A stretch of 38,170 bases of DNA, from positions 1 through 38,170 of the forward strand of contig CANKWU010000017.1 of assembly GCA_947487385.1 (NCBI GenBank). The letters run 5' to 3'. Made by a program: the position numbers and the translations under genes. The notes under the pieces are model-generated. The model was not told the DNA's origin. It saw nothing but the letters and a program-made list of their open reading frames with translations, and did no database searches. The stretch comes from Spartobacteria bacterium (lineage in GTDB: Bacteria > Verrucomicrobiota > Verrucomicrobiia > Chthoniobacterales > UBA6821). Positions within the stretch are counted from its first letter, which is position 1. Each line of letters opens with the position of its first letter. Positions 23,945 through 33,070 of the stretch are shown here, in pieces.

Positions 23945-24418
23945 TCATTCCCCTGACTCTCTGGGATAGAGTAACGGTGGGATGCAAAGGCCGATACCGA
24001 TCGCAACGAGGGTAAAAATCACCACGATTAGGTTCTCCAGGGTACTGACAAGCGGGGCGACAGCCTGCTCGGGCGGGATGCGGAACAATGCAAAGAGTCC
24101 CATGAGCCCTTTGGCAGCAAGCCCTCCGGGAACCATGGGAATACATCCCACTGCCGCCAGGACCGACCCGCGTGGAGACTGTCCGCGCTTCCAAGTGCGA
24201 TCAACAAGGGCCAAGGAAAAAGCCGCCAGAAAGGAAGATGCTGGCAGACTAAGATCAAAGCCCTGACAGAGCGTCCTGACAGCAAGGGCGAGCGCTCCAG
24301 AACAGAAACAAAGTCCCAAGATTCTCCTTGGACAGTTGAAGAGAACTCCAAAGCCTGCTGCGGCAATACCACCAAAAAAAGCCTGATGCAGAATCAGGGA
24401 AATTATTGCGGAATTCAT
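23945..24418 (-). CDS. ThrE_2/YjjB-type exporter, small subunit (DUF3815)
   Basis: 157-residue membrane protein with about four to five helices, the smaller half of a split threonine/serine-exporter-type transporter. The conserved PxxPG-containing segment is visible as VGCIPMVPGGLAAKG (about 90-104). ALVDRT precedes it and a long terminal helix follows. Its start overlaps the stop of the larger subunit gene by four bases. In E. coli the homologous YjjP-YjjB pair has been linked to succinate export; whether that applies here is open. Confidence 0.85.
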   Translation of the reverse strand: MNSAIISLILHQAFFGGIAAAGFGVLFNCPRRILGLCFCSGALALAVRTLCQGFDLSLPASSFLAAFSLALVDRTWKRGQSPRGSVLAAVGCIPMVPGGLAAKGLMGLFALFRIPPEQAVAPLVSTLENLIVVIFTLVAIGIGLCIPPLLYPRESGE

Positions 24419-25209
24419 GGCAATGGATTTCTGATGAATAGACTCTGGGCCAATGCAAGCCCGAGGCTCATGAAGAGCAGGAGGTAGGCGATGCGCAGGG
24501 CGCGCGCGGCGGCTAAATTCGGCTTCCCCTCGATCACCTCGATCTGGGCATTGAGGACCGGGATTCCAGGAACCAGCAGGAGGACGGCGGCAACCATGGC
24601 GAGTTGAAGGTTAACGCTTCCGGCAAGCCGTCCCCCGATCGCCGCCAGGGAGGCGGCAACAAAACTGACAATACCCGCCATGAGAAAAATATTCGCCCCA
24701 CGACGAATCAACTCGTGGCGGATCCACTGCCCCGTGCCGGCAGCTACCATCGTGGGTAGAAAGGCACTCCAGTCCGCATGAAGCAACCTGCCAAACGCAC
24801 TGCAGGCAATTCCGGTTGCAAGGCAGACAAACCAGACAGGGTAAGACTTGGTGGCCTTTGGTACCCCCTCCATCAGGAGCTGGGCCTGGGCGCAGGAAAG
24901 TTCGCCACGAGTGACCAGCGTAATGATCTCCTGAAGCTTATGGATCCGCCGGAGATTCACCCCGTGCTCCCCGACCTTACCCATCTGCGAACAGGCATCC
25001 TCACCGCGCCTGAGCATGACGATGATCGCAGCATGCTGGCAAAAGGCCTCTGCGGAATCACACCCGAAGCCATTCCCCAGATCCGAAATGGCCTCATGCA
25101 CCACTCGGGCATTGGCACCCCACTCGAGAAGCATTCTTCCTGCCGTGAGGCAGAGCCGGGCCACCTCAGATAGGGGCTGCCGGTTAAGGTTTTCATTTAT
25201 ATTTTCCAT
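24415..25209 (-). CDS. ThrE/YjjP-type exporter, large subunit (DUF1212)
   Basis: 264 residues. The soluble N-terminal part (about 1-115) contains the family-typical AGRMLLEWGANARVVHEAI and later LRRIHKLQEI segments. Five hydrophobic helices follow from residue ~125 (WFVCLATGIACSAFG, FLPTMVAAGTGQWIRHELI, LVPGIPVLNA). The conserved LVPGIPxLN motif is present. It forms one transporter with the overlapping small subunit. It is divergent from the PEP carboxykinase gene across 151 bases. Confidence 0.88.
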   Translation of the reverse strand: MENINENLNRQPLSEVARLCLTAGRMLLEWGANARVVHEAISDLGNGFGCDSAEAFCQHAAIIVMLRRGEDACSQMGKVGEHGVNLRRIHKLQEIITLVTRGELSCAQAQLLMEGVPKATKSYPVWFVCLATGIACSAFGRLLHADWSAFLPTMVAAGTGQWIRHELIRRGANIFLMAGIVSFVAASLAAIGGRLAGSVNLQLAMVAAVLLLVPGIPVLNAQIEVIEGKPNLAAARALRIAYLLLFMSLGLALAQSLFIRNPLP

Positions 25210-25360
25210 GATTTCCGAACCACCTCGGAATGCCCGAATGTTTTCAATGATCCTTCAACATAGCAGCCTATCACACCTTGGAAAAGCTCCTAAAACACCC
25301 CATTGAAATAAGACAAGGATGTCGCTTGCAGGGTCGGATGAAAGGGCTCAAAACAGATAC

Positions 25361-27208
25361 ATGAGCACAACACAGACCGCTAACAAATCAGGGAACAATC
25401 AACCCCCAGTTCCCGAAGTCCTCGATTGGGTCAAGGAGATTGCCGACCTGACTCAGCCGGATGCCATCTTCTGGTGCGACGGTTCCGAGGAGGAGGACAC
25501 GCTGATGAGGGAACGCATTGTTGCCTCGGGTGCCGGACTCTGGCTGAACCCCGACAAACGACCAAACTCCCTGCTTGTCCGTAGCGATCCCCGCGATGTC
25601 GCGCGCGTCGAGGAACGCACCTTTATTTGCTGCAAGTCGAAGAAAGATGCCGGCCCGACCAATAACTGGCACGAACCTGCCCTCATGAAGGCCAAGTTGA
25701 ACGCCCTCCTCCAAGGATGCATGACGGGGAGGACTCTCTATGTCATCCCCTTTAGCATGGGACCGATCGGCTCTCCTATTGCTCAATACGGCATCGAGAT
25801 CTCCGATAGTCCCTACGTCGTCGCAAACATGCGCACCATGACCCGCATGGGCGCCAAGGTCTATGATGAGATCGCCAAGACAGGCAACTTCGTGAAATGC
25901 CTGCATTCGATCGGTTCGCCTCTCACGGCAGGGAAACAGGATATCCCCTGGCCCTGCGATCCCGCGAATACCTATGTCACCCACTTCCCCGAGGAGCGTC
26001 TGATCATCAGCTACGGCTCCGGCTATGGTGGCAATGCCCTGCTCGGAAAGAAGTGCTTTGCCCTGCGCATCGCCTCAGCCATGGGGCGCGACGAGGGATG
26101 GATGGCCGAGCACATGCTTATCCTTGGAGTCAAGGACCCCAAAGGAGAGAGGACCTATGTCACGGCAGCCTTCCCGAGTGCCTGCGGCAAGACAAACTTC
26201 GCCATGATCATCCCTCCCAAGCATCTCAAGGACGAGGGATGGGAAGTCTCCTGTGTCGGCGATGACATTGCATGGATCAAGCCTGGCGCTGACGGCTGGC
26301 TTCGTGCGATTAATCCCGAGGCAGGATTTTTCGGCGTTGCTCCCGGCACCTCCTACGAGAGCAATCCGATGGCGATGGACTCCATTAAACGCGACACCAT
26401 CTTCACCAATGTCGCCCTCACCGATGATGGCGATGTCTGGTGGGAGGGTATGTCCAAGGAACCACCAGCCCATCTCATTGACTGGAAGGGCAAGGATTGG
26501 ATACCCGGCCAGAAGGATGCCGAGGGCAAGCCCGTCCTCTCCAGCCATCCGAACAGCCGCTTCACTGCCCCCGCCAAGAACTGCCCGATCATCGACCCGG
26601 ATTGGGAGAATCCGGAGGGGGTACGCATCAGCGCCATGATCTTCGGAGGCCGCCGCGCCACGACAATGCCCCTGATCTTCCAGGCCTTCAACTGGGTCCA
26701 TGGTGTCTACCTTGGCGCCACCGTGGGTTCGGAGATGACTGCTGCCGCCGCGGGAACGATCGGCCAGGTCCGCCGTGATCCCATGGCGATGCTCCCCTTC
26801 TGCGGTTACGACATGGGGGACTATTTCGCCCATTGGCTGGAGATGCGACGACTTGTGAAGCACGTGCCCCGAGTGTTCCATGTAAACTGGTTCCGCAAGA
26901 GCTCCGAGGGGAAATTCCTCTGGCCCGGCTTCGGCGACAACATGCGCGTTCTCAAGTGGATCGTTCAGCGCTGCCAGCTTGGTGCCCATGCTCTCGAGAC
27001 CTCGATCGGATGGGTGCCGGAATATGCCGACCTCGACATGACCGGACTCGAATCGATGACTCCCGAGAAGTTCGAGGAACTTCAGAAGATCGATCCTGTC
27101 GAATGGCACCGGGAACTCGTCCTTCAGGATGAGCTTTTCATAAGGCTCTACAGCCACCTACCGAAGGAACTCATCTTCCAGCGCGAGCTCCTGATTTCAA
27201 GACTCTGA
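25361..27208 (+). CDS. pckG: Phosphoenolpyruvate carboxykinase (GTP)
   Basis: This enzyme converts oxaloacetate and GTP to PEP, CO2 and GDP, for gluconeogenesis or, in reverse, anaplerosis and succinate formation. It has 615 residues from the chosen ATG. The P-loop FPSACGKTN (271-279) includes the reactive cysteine C275 of GTP-type enzymes. Kinase-2 is GDDIAW (300-305), and SNPMAMDS and [19 protein letters not shown] are further GTP-type signatures. An in-frame ATG at 25319 would add 14 residues and directly abuts AAGG; the shorter start is preferred from family length but not certain. Confidence 0.95.
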   Translation: MSTTQTANKSGNNQPPVPEVLDWVKEIADLTQPDAIFWCDGSEEEDTLMRERIVASGAGLWLNPDKRPNSLLVRSDPRDVARVEERTFICCKSKKDAGPTNNWHEPALMKAKLNALLQGCMTGRTLYVIPFSMGPIGSPIAQYGIEISDSPYVVANMRTMTRMGAKVYDEIAKTGNFVKCLHSIGSPLTAGKQDIPWPCDPANTYVTHFPEERLIISYGSGYGGNALLGKKCFALRIASAMGRDEGWMAEHMLILGVKDPKGERTYVTAAFPSACGKTNFAMIIPPKHLKDEGWEVSCVGDDIAWIKPGADGWLRAINPEAGFFGVAPGTSYESNPMAMDSIKRDTIFTNVALTDDGDVWWEGMSKEPPAHLIDWKGKDWIPGQKDAEGKPVLSSHPNSRFTAPAKNCPIIDPDWENPEGVRISAMIFGGRRATTMPLIFQAFNWVHGVYLGATVGSEMTAAAAGTIGQVRRDPMAMLPFCGYDMGDYFAHWLEMRRLVKHVPRVFHVNWFRKSSEGKFLWPGFGDNMRVLKWIVQRCQLGAHALETSIGWVPEYADLDMTGLESMTPEKFEELQKIDPVEWHRELVLQDELFIRLYSHLPKELIFQRELLISRL

Positions 27209-27369
27209 AACTGAAAATGAAATGTGGAACTCAAGAATTCGGTAAGAATCTATTCACGGTAAAATAGTCCGTCTGAATCATGGGACCTTCTCAAATTGAG
27301 AAGGTCATCCACTCTGAACCTTTCCTGAGTTCATGAGTCCCAAATTAATACCTCACCATCACCCTGCCT
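27209..27369. other. Convergent spacer after pckG
   Basis: 161 bases between converging pckG and the DUF3108 gene. Apart from the perfect palindrome at 27284-27306 nothing is seen. Confidence 0.4.
27284..27306. terminator. Perfect 11-bp palindrome, possible bidirectional terminator
   Basis: GACCTTCTCAA and TTGAGAAGGTC are perfect inverted copies around a single A. The site lies between convergent genes, which fits a shared terminator, but no T run follows on either strand. Confidence 0.45.
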
Positions 27370-28266
27370 TCAAAGGGGCGGATTGATCTTCGCAAGCTCT
27401 GCAAAGACAGAGCCGACGAAGACGTCAACCTCGGCCTTAAGGGGAAGGCGGCGAACGTCATCCGACATCCAGACTCGTCCGGAACGGAATTTCTTATGCG
27501 GGGCCAGACGCCCGATGTTCGCTCCCATCGTCTCGATGGTTTGGATCCCGATGGTGAAGCGGATGGCCCGAATCTTATGGCCCATGATTTCAAGGGTATC
27601 ACGTCCGGCCACGCTGAGATCGACAAGGTAGGGATTGCGATCTGGGAAGGTGGTGAGTCGTAGATGGTCCCCATTGCGTAATGGCTGACTCCGGACGAAA
27701 AGCATGGCAGCGAAGAGATCCCGTACTCCCGGAAGGGGCGTGTACCACCAGGGCGTCGACTCTGTCGTGAAATGGTGGCAGGCAAAGACCGCACCCGGAG
27801 TGAACACGGCATCACTAAACATCATCCCACGGGAAACCGTCTCATCCATGTGAAACCACGAGGGAACCTCGCCGTGAACCCCCGCCTCCCCTTGATAAAC
27901 CGCATGGTAATTCCAGAGCTTTCTCACCCACTCATTCGGACCACCGTCGGCTGAGATCCGCCGCTTTGAACTGGCGGTCTTTACTGTGGAATCGCCGCCG
28001 ATTTTTACCGAGACGATCGCTCGCCCAGCTGAGACTCCCTCCCATCCAAACCGGTAGGTAGCCTCGAAGGGTTCGATCGGTGGAAACGGGGCGTCAGCCG
28101 TCGGCGTGAGGGTTTTATCCCAAGCTGCGTAAGGGGAGTTAGGGGACTTAGGATCCATGCCTGCCGCAGGGAGGGAAGTCACAGCTTCCCCGCAAAAAAG
28201 AAGAAGTCCTAGGAAGATCCCTTGGAGCAGGAAAGAAGGGGGGTGGCGGTGTTGGAGTGAATCCAT
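27370..28266 (-). CDS. Exported DUF3108 protein
   Basis: 298 residues with a signal peptide (LLQGIFLGLLLFCGEAVTSLPAAG). The mature part is DUF3108-like: PFEATYRFGWEGVSAGRA near the start, LSVAGRDTLEIMGHKIRAIRF in the middle and the typical GRVWMSDDVRRLPLKAEVDVFVGSV at the end. DUF3108 proteins are periplasmic with a lipocalin-like beta-barrel prediction and no known activity. ATG 28266 gives the signal peptide but overlaps the preceding TPR gene by 58 bases; the next in-frame ATG (28158) would remove the signal. It is the last gene of the Bat-type operon. Confidence 0.8.
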   Translation of the reverse strand: MDSLQHRHPPSFLLQGIFLGLLLFCGEAVTSLPAAGMDPKSPNSPYAAWDKTLTPTADAPFPPIEPFEATYRFGWEGVSAGRAIVSVKIGGDSTVKTASSKRRISADGGPNEWVRKLWNYHAVYQGEAGVHGEVPSWFHMDETVSRGMMFSDAVFTPGAVFACHHFTTESTPWWYTPLPGVRDLFAAMLFVRSQPLRNGDHLRLTTFPDRNPYLVDLSVAGRDTLEIMGHKIRAIRFTIGIQTIETMGANIGRLAPHKKFRSGRVWMSDDVRRLPLKAEVDVFVGSVFAELAKINPPL

Positions 28267-29000
28267 CCTTGGAGGGCAACAGATCCAGTGCCCGTAGAAA
28301 CATACCACCAAGCTCCATTCTGGGATAGGATGCTGATGAGGGTTCCCGGGTCGAGTTTCCCAGATTCCGTCGCGCTATCGGCAGGAGTGGCCCTCACCGT
28401 GACCGACTCCTTTGCAGTAAGGACTGCTTGATGACGCGCCGTGCGGCGGGGATCAGCCAGGGTGCCGAGAAGAGAGGTGCCGTGACCAAACAGGATCAAG
28501 GTCAGTGCGAGCACGATCAATGCTTTCTTCCGGCTAGCTTGGAAAACAAGAACGATCAGACCGAGTGCCCCGATCCAGCCGATGACAGCACCTCCCACGA
28601 TCATCGTCTCGGGGTGAATGGACTGAATGCTTCTCTCCTTCCATCCGTTCGGCGCGCGAATGCCAAGCGACCCTAGGGTCTTGGAAAGTTCGACCCGTGC
28701 TGGTGCGAGCGCAGGGTCAAGCAGTAGGGCCCGACGGAACGAAAGCGAAGCCGCAACCGCATCGCCCGTCTTCATTTCGGCCAGTCCCCGATTGTACCAG
28801 ATCTCGGCTGATCCAGAGGCCTTGAACTCCGGATAGGTCAACAACGTCTTGTAGGTGGAGAGCGCCTCATCGGCATGTCCAGAGGATAGCTTCCCATTGG
28901 CTGAGGCGAAATCCTCCGGCAACCCGGCACGCATCGAGGCCAAGGAAAGGGTCAGGAGAAAAAGCCGAAAGAAAAGCTGGAGAAGAGGGCGTTTCATCAT
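28209..29000 (-). CDS. batE: BatE-like TPR and SH3-domain protein
   Basis: 263-residue membrane-anchored protein. It has an N-terminal signal or anchor helix (LLQLFFRLFLLTLSLASMRAG), then TPR repeats at about residues 30-115 (DEALSTYKTLL, AEIWYNRGLAEMKTGDAVAASLSFRRALLLDPALAPARVEL). Two membrane helices follow at about 130-175, and a C-terminal bacterial SH3-like domain closes the protein (ESVTVRATPADSATESGKLDPGT, WWYVSTGTGSVALQGWIH). This order is that of BatE. Its start overlaps the batD stop by four bases. Confidence 0.82.
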   Translation of the reverse strand: MMKRPLLQLFFRLFLLTLSLASMRAGLPEDFASANGKLSSGHADEALSTYKTLLTYPEFKASGSAEIWYNRGLAEMKTGDAVAASLSFRRALLLDPALAPARVELSKTLGSLGIRAPNGWKERSIQSIHPETMIVGGAVIGWIGALGLIVLVFQASRKKALIVLALTLILFGHGTSLLGTLADPRRTARHQAVLTAKESVTVRATPADSATESGKLDPGTLISILSQNGAWWYVSTGTGSVALQGWIHSNTATPLLSCSKGSS

Positions 29001-30871
29001 GGGGCTTTGGGTGAGGAGGGAGTGAGATTCAGCGATTCAAGAAGGTCCCTGTGCTCGAGTGCTGGAAGAGGGAGTGATGCGCCGGAACCATACTTCAGCA
29101 AATCCCGGCGAGCGGTCAGTCCCGCGAGGAGGTCATCACGTTTTTCCGAAGGGGGGAGCACCAACTCAGCATACTTGAGGGCCGCCTCATAGGAGGCACC
29201 CGCATCAACGCTTCCTCCAATAAGAAGGGAGCGGAGTTCAGCGATCTGATTCCTACGACGGGACGCTGCTGTACCGCCCTGGGATTGAATCTTCCAATAG
29301 GCGAGAATCCCGGCCAATGCCGCCGTGGCGACAAACATGGCAAGCGTCGCGATTAGGAATTCACTCCGCTGCATCGGAGTAGTCCAGGAGCGCAGGGTGA
29401 TTCCCGGTAGCGGCTCGCCCTCCTTCGGCGGCACATTCTTGGTGGAATTCTGCCCATCGGAGTTGGAGGGAGGGGGCGATGATGGTGTGGTCCCGGTGCC
29501 ACCGTCTACAGCAGGAGTCCTCCCAGAGGAGGCCACTAAGGGAAGCGGCTTGGTCGTCAGGGTGACATACTTGGCGGTGGTGGGATCGAAGTAAGAAAAC
29601 TCACAGCCCGGCGATTCTTTCTGCGCTTGTTGGGCGATAAGAGTGAAGTCGAACGATTTCACCCCCGTGTAGGAGAGCTCGTCGGAGCTGTCGAATTTGT
29701 CACTTGGCGGATAGCTCCTCCACCCCTCTGTCTGGGTCAGAACGGGGGCACCCATTCCCTTAAAATTCCCCCTCCCGCCGATTTTCACGACAAGATTGGC
29801 AGGATCACCCGCCGCCGGGTGTGGATTGCTGACGATAGAGTCGATATCGAATTCACCCACTGCCCCAGCGAAGGATTCGGGGCGTCCCTCCTTGGGCAAA
29901 GGAAGCACTTCGAGATGAAGACCCGATGTCTTGACCGTCACCCGCTTGGACTGACTGATACCTGGCTGACCTCCCATCAGCTGCCGAAAGATAGGGTCAT
30001 CAAATCCGGGAGGGAGCGCTCCCGGAATCTCGATCTCACAGTCGAGTTTGGCTGGGGCGATATCCACAGAACCCGGCTTCACCGCAGAGAGAAGAGAGTG
30101 AAAGGTAAGGACGTTATACGTGATACCATCACGATCCTCGCGGGTCTGCTGGGGGTCGGGGAATCTCTCGACAAGAATCCCCTCACATCCGAAGTCGACC
30201 CGTCCACGGACCTGAACGGGATACCGGGCGTCGAAATAGTAACGGATCTCGACGGGCGTCATCTCACCGGCATAAAGCGTCTTCTTGGGGCAGTGGATCT
30301 CACCGAAGACAAGCTTTCCCTCATCAGGTTGCTGCTGAACCGGACGGGCCCTCTGCTGCTGGAATCCAGGCATCGGAATCCCCGGGGGCAGAGCCATCTG
30401 GGAGGATGATGGAGGTGGCGGATTCGATGCCATCCTGCTGTCATCGACACTAAAGGAGAGTTCAAGGGTGCGGAATTGGCGGCCGTCGGCCGTCACCGTT
30501 ACTCCGGGAATGGTGAAGTTACCGGTACGCAAGGGCATCACGATGTAGCTGTAGACGACCGAGGAGGTGACCTTGAAGTTCACCATCTGCACTTGGGTCG
30601 ACTGACCCGTTAGACGGATCTGCAGACCATTCACCTGGATCTGCTGAGGAACATCGGCCTGCTGGGCTCCAGAAACCTTGATCTGCAACTCCGCCATCTC
30701 TCCCGGGCTGATCTGTGGGTGAGAAAGCTCTGCACTCACCGAGACATCAGCCGCATGAAGTCGGGATGGCAAGAGGAGACCCGTGAGCAGGATCAGCACG
30801 AATGCACTGAGTCTGATAATGCGGAAAGGTTTTATGAACGATCTCATAGCGATGCTTGTGCCCTTGCTCAT
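28997..30871 (-). CDS. batD: BatD protein
   Basis: 624-residue exported membrane protein of the Bacteroides aerotolerance operon. Signal peptide: RLSAFVLILLTGLLLPSRLHAADV. Repeated immunoglobulin-like beta domains fill residues ~40-430, with the BatD-typical QISPGEMAELQIKVSG, YSYIVMPLRTGNFTIPGVTV and YAGEMTPVEIRYYFDARYP segments. A Pro/Thr/Gly linker precedes a membrane helix near 510-530 and a cytoplasmic helical tail. The start at 30871 is one base after the batB stop; ATG 30847 would give a shorter signal-peptide n-region and is equally possible. Probably the periplasmic scaffold of the Bat complex. Confidence 0.86.
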   Translation of the reverse strand: MSKGTSIAMRSFIKPFRIIRLSAFVLILLTGLLLPSRLHAADVSVSAELSHPQISPGEMAELQIKVSGAQQADVPQQIQVNGLQIRLTGQSTQVQMVNFKVTSSVVYSYIVMPLRTGNFTIPGVTVTADGRQFRTLELSFSVDDSRMASNPPPPSSSQMALPPGIPMPGFQQQRARPVQQQPDEGKLVFGEIHCPKKTLYAGEMTPVEIRYYFDARYPVQVRGRVDFGCEGILVERFPDPQQTREDRDGITYNVLTFHSLLSAVKPGSVDIAPAKLDCEIEIPGALPPGFDDPIFRQLMGGQPGISQSKRVTVKTSGLHLEVLPLPKEGRPESFAGAVGEFDIDSIVSNPHPAAGDPANLVVKIGGRGNFKGMGAPVLTQTEGWRSYPPSDKFDSSDELSYTGVKSFDFTLIAQQAQKESPGCEFSYFDPTTAKYVTLTTKPLPLVASSGRTPAVDGGTGTTPSSPPPSNSDGQNSTKNVPPKEGEPLPGITLRSWTTPMQRSEFLIATLAMFVATAALAGILAYWKIQSQGGTAASRRRNQIAELRSLLIGGSVDAGASYEAALKYAELVLPPSEKRDDLLAGLTARRDLLKYGSGASLPLPALEHRDLLESLNLTPSSPKAP

Positions 30872-30872
30872 G

Positions 30873-33047
30873 CTACCAATCGCGCAGCGGTTGTTCCACC
30901 GCGCGATTTTGCTGATTACTCAACTGGTGCGCCTCCTCGTCCAGCACAGAACGAAGAAGGGCTTTCGCTTGATTAGGGCTCATCTTGCCGTCTTTGCCCT
31001 CCTCGGTAGCCTCGGCTGCTTGTTTCTCCTGCTCGGCTTTCTCCTGCTCTTGAGGTGAAGCTCCCTTTGCCTCATTGGTTGCTTGTGATCCCTGCTCTTT
31101 CCCTTGAGAGGAAGCAGGAGTGGGGGAGGGAGTCGGTTGAGCCCCGTGGCCAGCCTGCTTCTCATCACCGGGTTGTTGCGATTTACCCTGCTGCTGGGGG
31201 GAAGAGTCCGGAGTCGGAGTGGGCTTACCCTGCCCGCCCTCTTTCGACTGATCATTCTTCTGCTGCTGATCTTTCTGATTCTGACCTTTGCCTTGGTCGT
31301 TTTTATTGTCTTTTGAATCCGGGGATTTGTTCTGATCGTTGTTTTTTTGATCCTGATTCTGCTGATTCTGCTTTTCGTCTTTACCTCCCCCATTCGACTG
31401 ATCGTTCTTCTGATCTGTGTTGTCTTTTGAATCCTTTTTGTCGTCCTGACCTCCTCCCCCACCCTGCGACTTATCACTCTTGTTCTTATCCTGATCCTTC
31501 TGGTCTTTTTTATCTTTGTCGTTTTTCTTGTCCTGCTGCTTCGAAGGAGGTTGCTGCCGGTTCAAATCGGCGATCAGTTTGCGGACAATATCACGGTTTT
31601 CCTTGGCCTTGGTATCTGAGGAATGATCCTTAAGCACGGTCTCGTAATGTTGCAGGGCGTTGTTCCAGTCAGAGAGCTTAGCCTCTTTTCCATCGGCACC
31701 CTCACCAGACCGGACAAGGGAGTTGGCGAGATTATAGGTGGCGGCATCCCGGATTTTAGGATCCGTGGAAGTCATCGCGGCCGAGAAGTACTCGGCGGCC
31801 TTCTTGAAATCACCCGCTTTGTAGGCAGCAGCTCCGGCGTCGAACCGGATCTCCGGGGTGGTTGCTCCTGATTGCAGGCGTTGTTCGAAATCCTTGAGTG
31901 CCCCTTGGTAATTGCCCTGCTGATAGTCACTGATGCCCGATGAGGCGGCCTCGACTCTTGTGCCGCCCTGGAGGAAAAAGCCCAGCATTAAAAGAACTCC
32001 GACCATGGGGAGCGCTTTTTGCCCGCGGCCTTCGCCAAGAACGGACCAGAGAGTAAGAAGCAAGAGCGCAACTCCAACCGGCCATGCATAGCGCTCGATT
32101 GGCTTGTGGGCACTTAGCACTCCCGTCTCCTGTTGGTCCATCGGGACGATCCCTTTCTCGTAGATGATCGACGCAGCATCCTGACCATAAGGAAGAGAAA
32201 ATCCTCCAGTTACTTTCGCAATCTCATTGAGACGTGGCGCATCCAGCTTGGAATTCACGGGTCGCCCGTTCTCATCCCGGACAAAATCATTTCGCCCCTC
32301 CTGCGTCTTGATTGGGATCAGCGATCCCGCAGCCGAACCGAATCCGATCGTGAAAATCCGGACTCCCGCAGCCTCCGCTTCCTTAGCCGCTTCGACACCG
32401 CTCTCATCCAGCTCCTCTCCATCCGTCATCAGCACGAGTGCCCGGCTCATCGTCTCCCCCTTGCCGAAGGCTGCGATCGCGAGTCTGATCGCCGAAGCGA
32501 TGTCGGTGCCTCCCTTTGGGATCGTGTTCGTATCGAGATCGTCAATGGAGGTGAGGACAGCCCCCTTGTCTAGGGTTAGGGGGGCCTGAAGGAAGGAGGT
32601 TCCTGCAAAGGCAATCAGCCCCACCCGATCACCCCTCAGCAAGTTGAGAAGATCCTGCGAGATCAGCTTGGCACGGCCGAGCCTTGTTGGGGCAGTATCC
32701 GTGGAGAGCATGCTGCGGGAGGTGTCAATCGCGAGGATAACGTCACGGCCACGGGATTTGATCTCCTGATCGATGGAACCGTAGCGCGGCTTTGCCATTC
32801 CAGTGATCACACAGGCGATCGCAAGGAGCAGCGAGGCGATCCGCAGATTTCGCTTGAAGAGGCTCACTTGCCCGGCAAGCGACTGCTGCAAGCGAGGCGC
32901 TAGGATTCTGGCCAGCAGAGCTTCTCTCTTGCGACCCGCATCAATGAAAAACCAGAGCACGGGAGCCAGCAGCAGGAAAGCCCAGAACCATTCGGGTGAT
33001 GCGAATGTCAACCTGTTATGGAGTGCTGTCAGGAGAAATGGATCCAT
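30873..33047 (-). CDS. batB: BatB-BatC fusion: von Willebrand A domain, TPR and charged tail
   Basis: 724 residues. Two N-terminal helices (about 20-37, 68-83) precede a von Willebrand A domain with a complete MIDAS, DTSRS (108-112), TD (TDIAS) and TDGE. A membrane helix near 320-340 and another near 350-365 follow, then TPR repeats (about 375-490: DFEQRLQSG, FRFDAGAAAYKAGDFKKAAEYF). A ~170-residue Lys/Gln/Asp/Asn-rich tail comes next, and the C-terminal motif SPNQAKALLRSVLDEEAHQ is typical of BatC. It is therefore BatB fused to BatC in one chain. It lies between batA and batD. Confidence 0.87.
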   Translation of the reverse strand: MDPFLLTALHNRLTFASPEWFWAFLLLAPVLWFFIDAGRKREALLARILAPRLQQSLAGQVSLFKRNLRIASLLLAIACVITGMAKPRYGSIDQEIKSRGRDVILAIDTSRSMLSTDTAPTRLGRAKLISQDLLNLLRGDRVGLIAFAGTSFLQAPLTLDKGAVLTSIDDLDTNTIPKGGTDIASAIRLAIAAFGKGETMSRALVLMTDGEELDESGVEAAKEAEAAGVRIFTIGFGSAAGSLIPIKTQEGRNDFVRDENGRPVNSKLDAPRLNEIAKVTGGFSLPYGQDAASIIYEKGIVPMDQQETGVLSAHKPIERYAWPVGVALLLLTLWSVLGEGRGQKALPMVGVLLMLGFFLQGGTRVEAASSGISDYQQGNYQGALKDFEQRLQSGATTPEIRFDAGAAAYKAGDFKKAAEYFSAAMTSTDPKIRDAATYNLANSLVRSGEGADGKEAKLSDWNNALQHYETVLKDHSSDTKAKENRDIVRKLIADLNRQQPPSKQQDKKNDKDKKDQKDQDKNKSDKSQGGGGGQDDKKDSKDNTDQKNDQSNGGGKDEKQNQQNQDQKNNDQNKSPDSKDNKNDQGKGQNQKDQQQKNDQSKEGGQGKPTPTPDSSPQQQGKSQQPGDEKQAGHGAQPTPSPTPASSQGKEQGSQATNEAKGASPQEQEKAEQEKQAAEATEEGKDGKMSPNQAKALLRSVLDEEAHQLSNQQNRAVEQPLRDW

Positions 33048-33070
33048 GCGAAAAAATGAAAATATGCGCG

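Noticed and set aside
25388-27157. Long minus-strand open frames within pckG
   Set aside because: The plus frame encodes a full, well-conserved PEP carboxykinase; the antisense frames follow from its GC-rich third positions.
30980-31633. Long frames opposite or alongside the batB low-complexity tail
   Set aside because: They arise from the Lys/Gln/Asp/Asn-rich codon composition of batB and resemble no protein.
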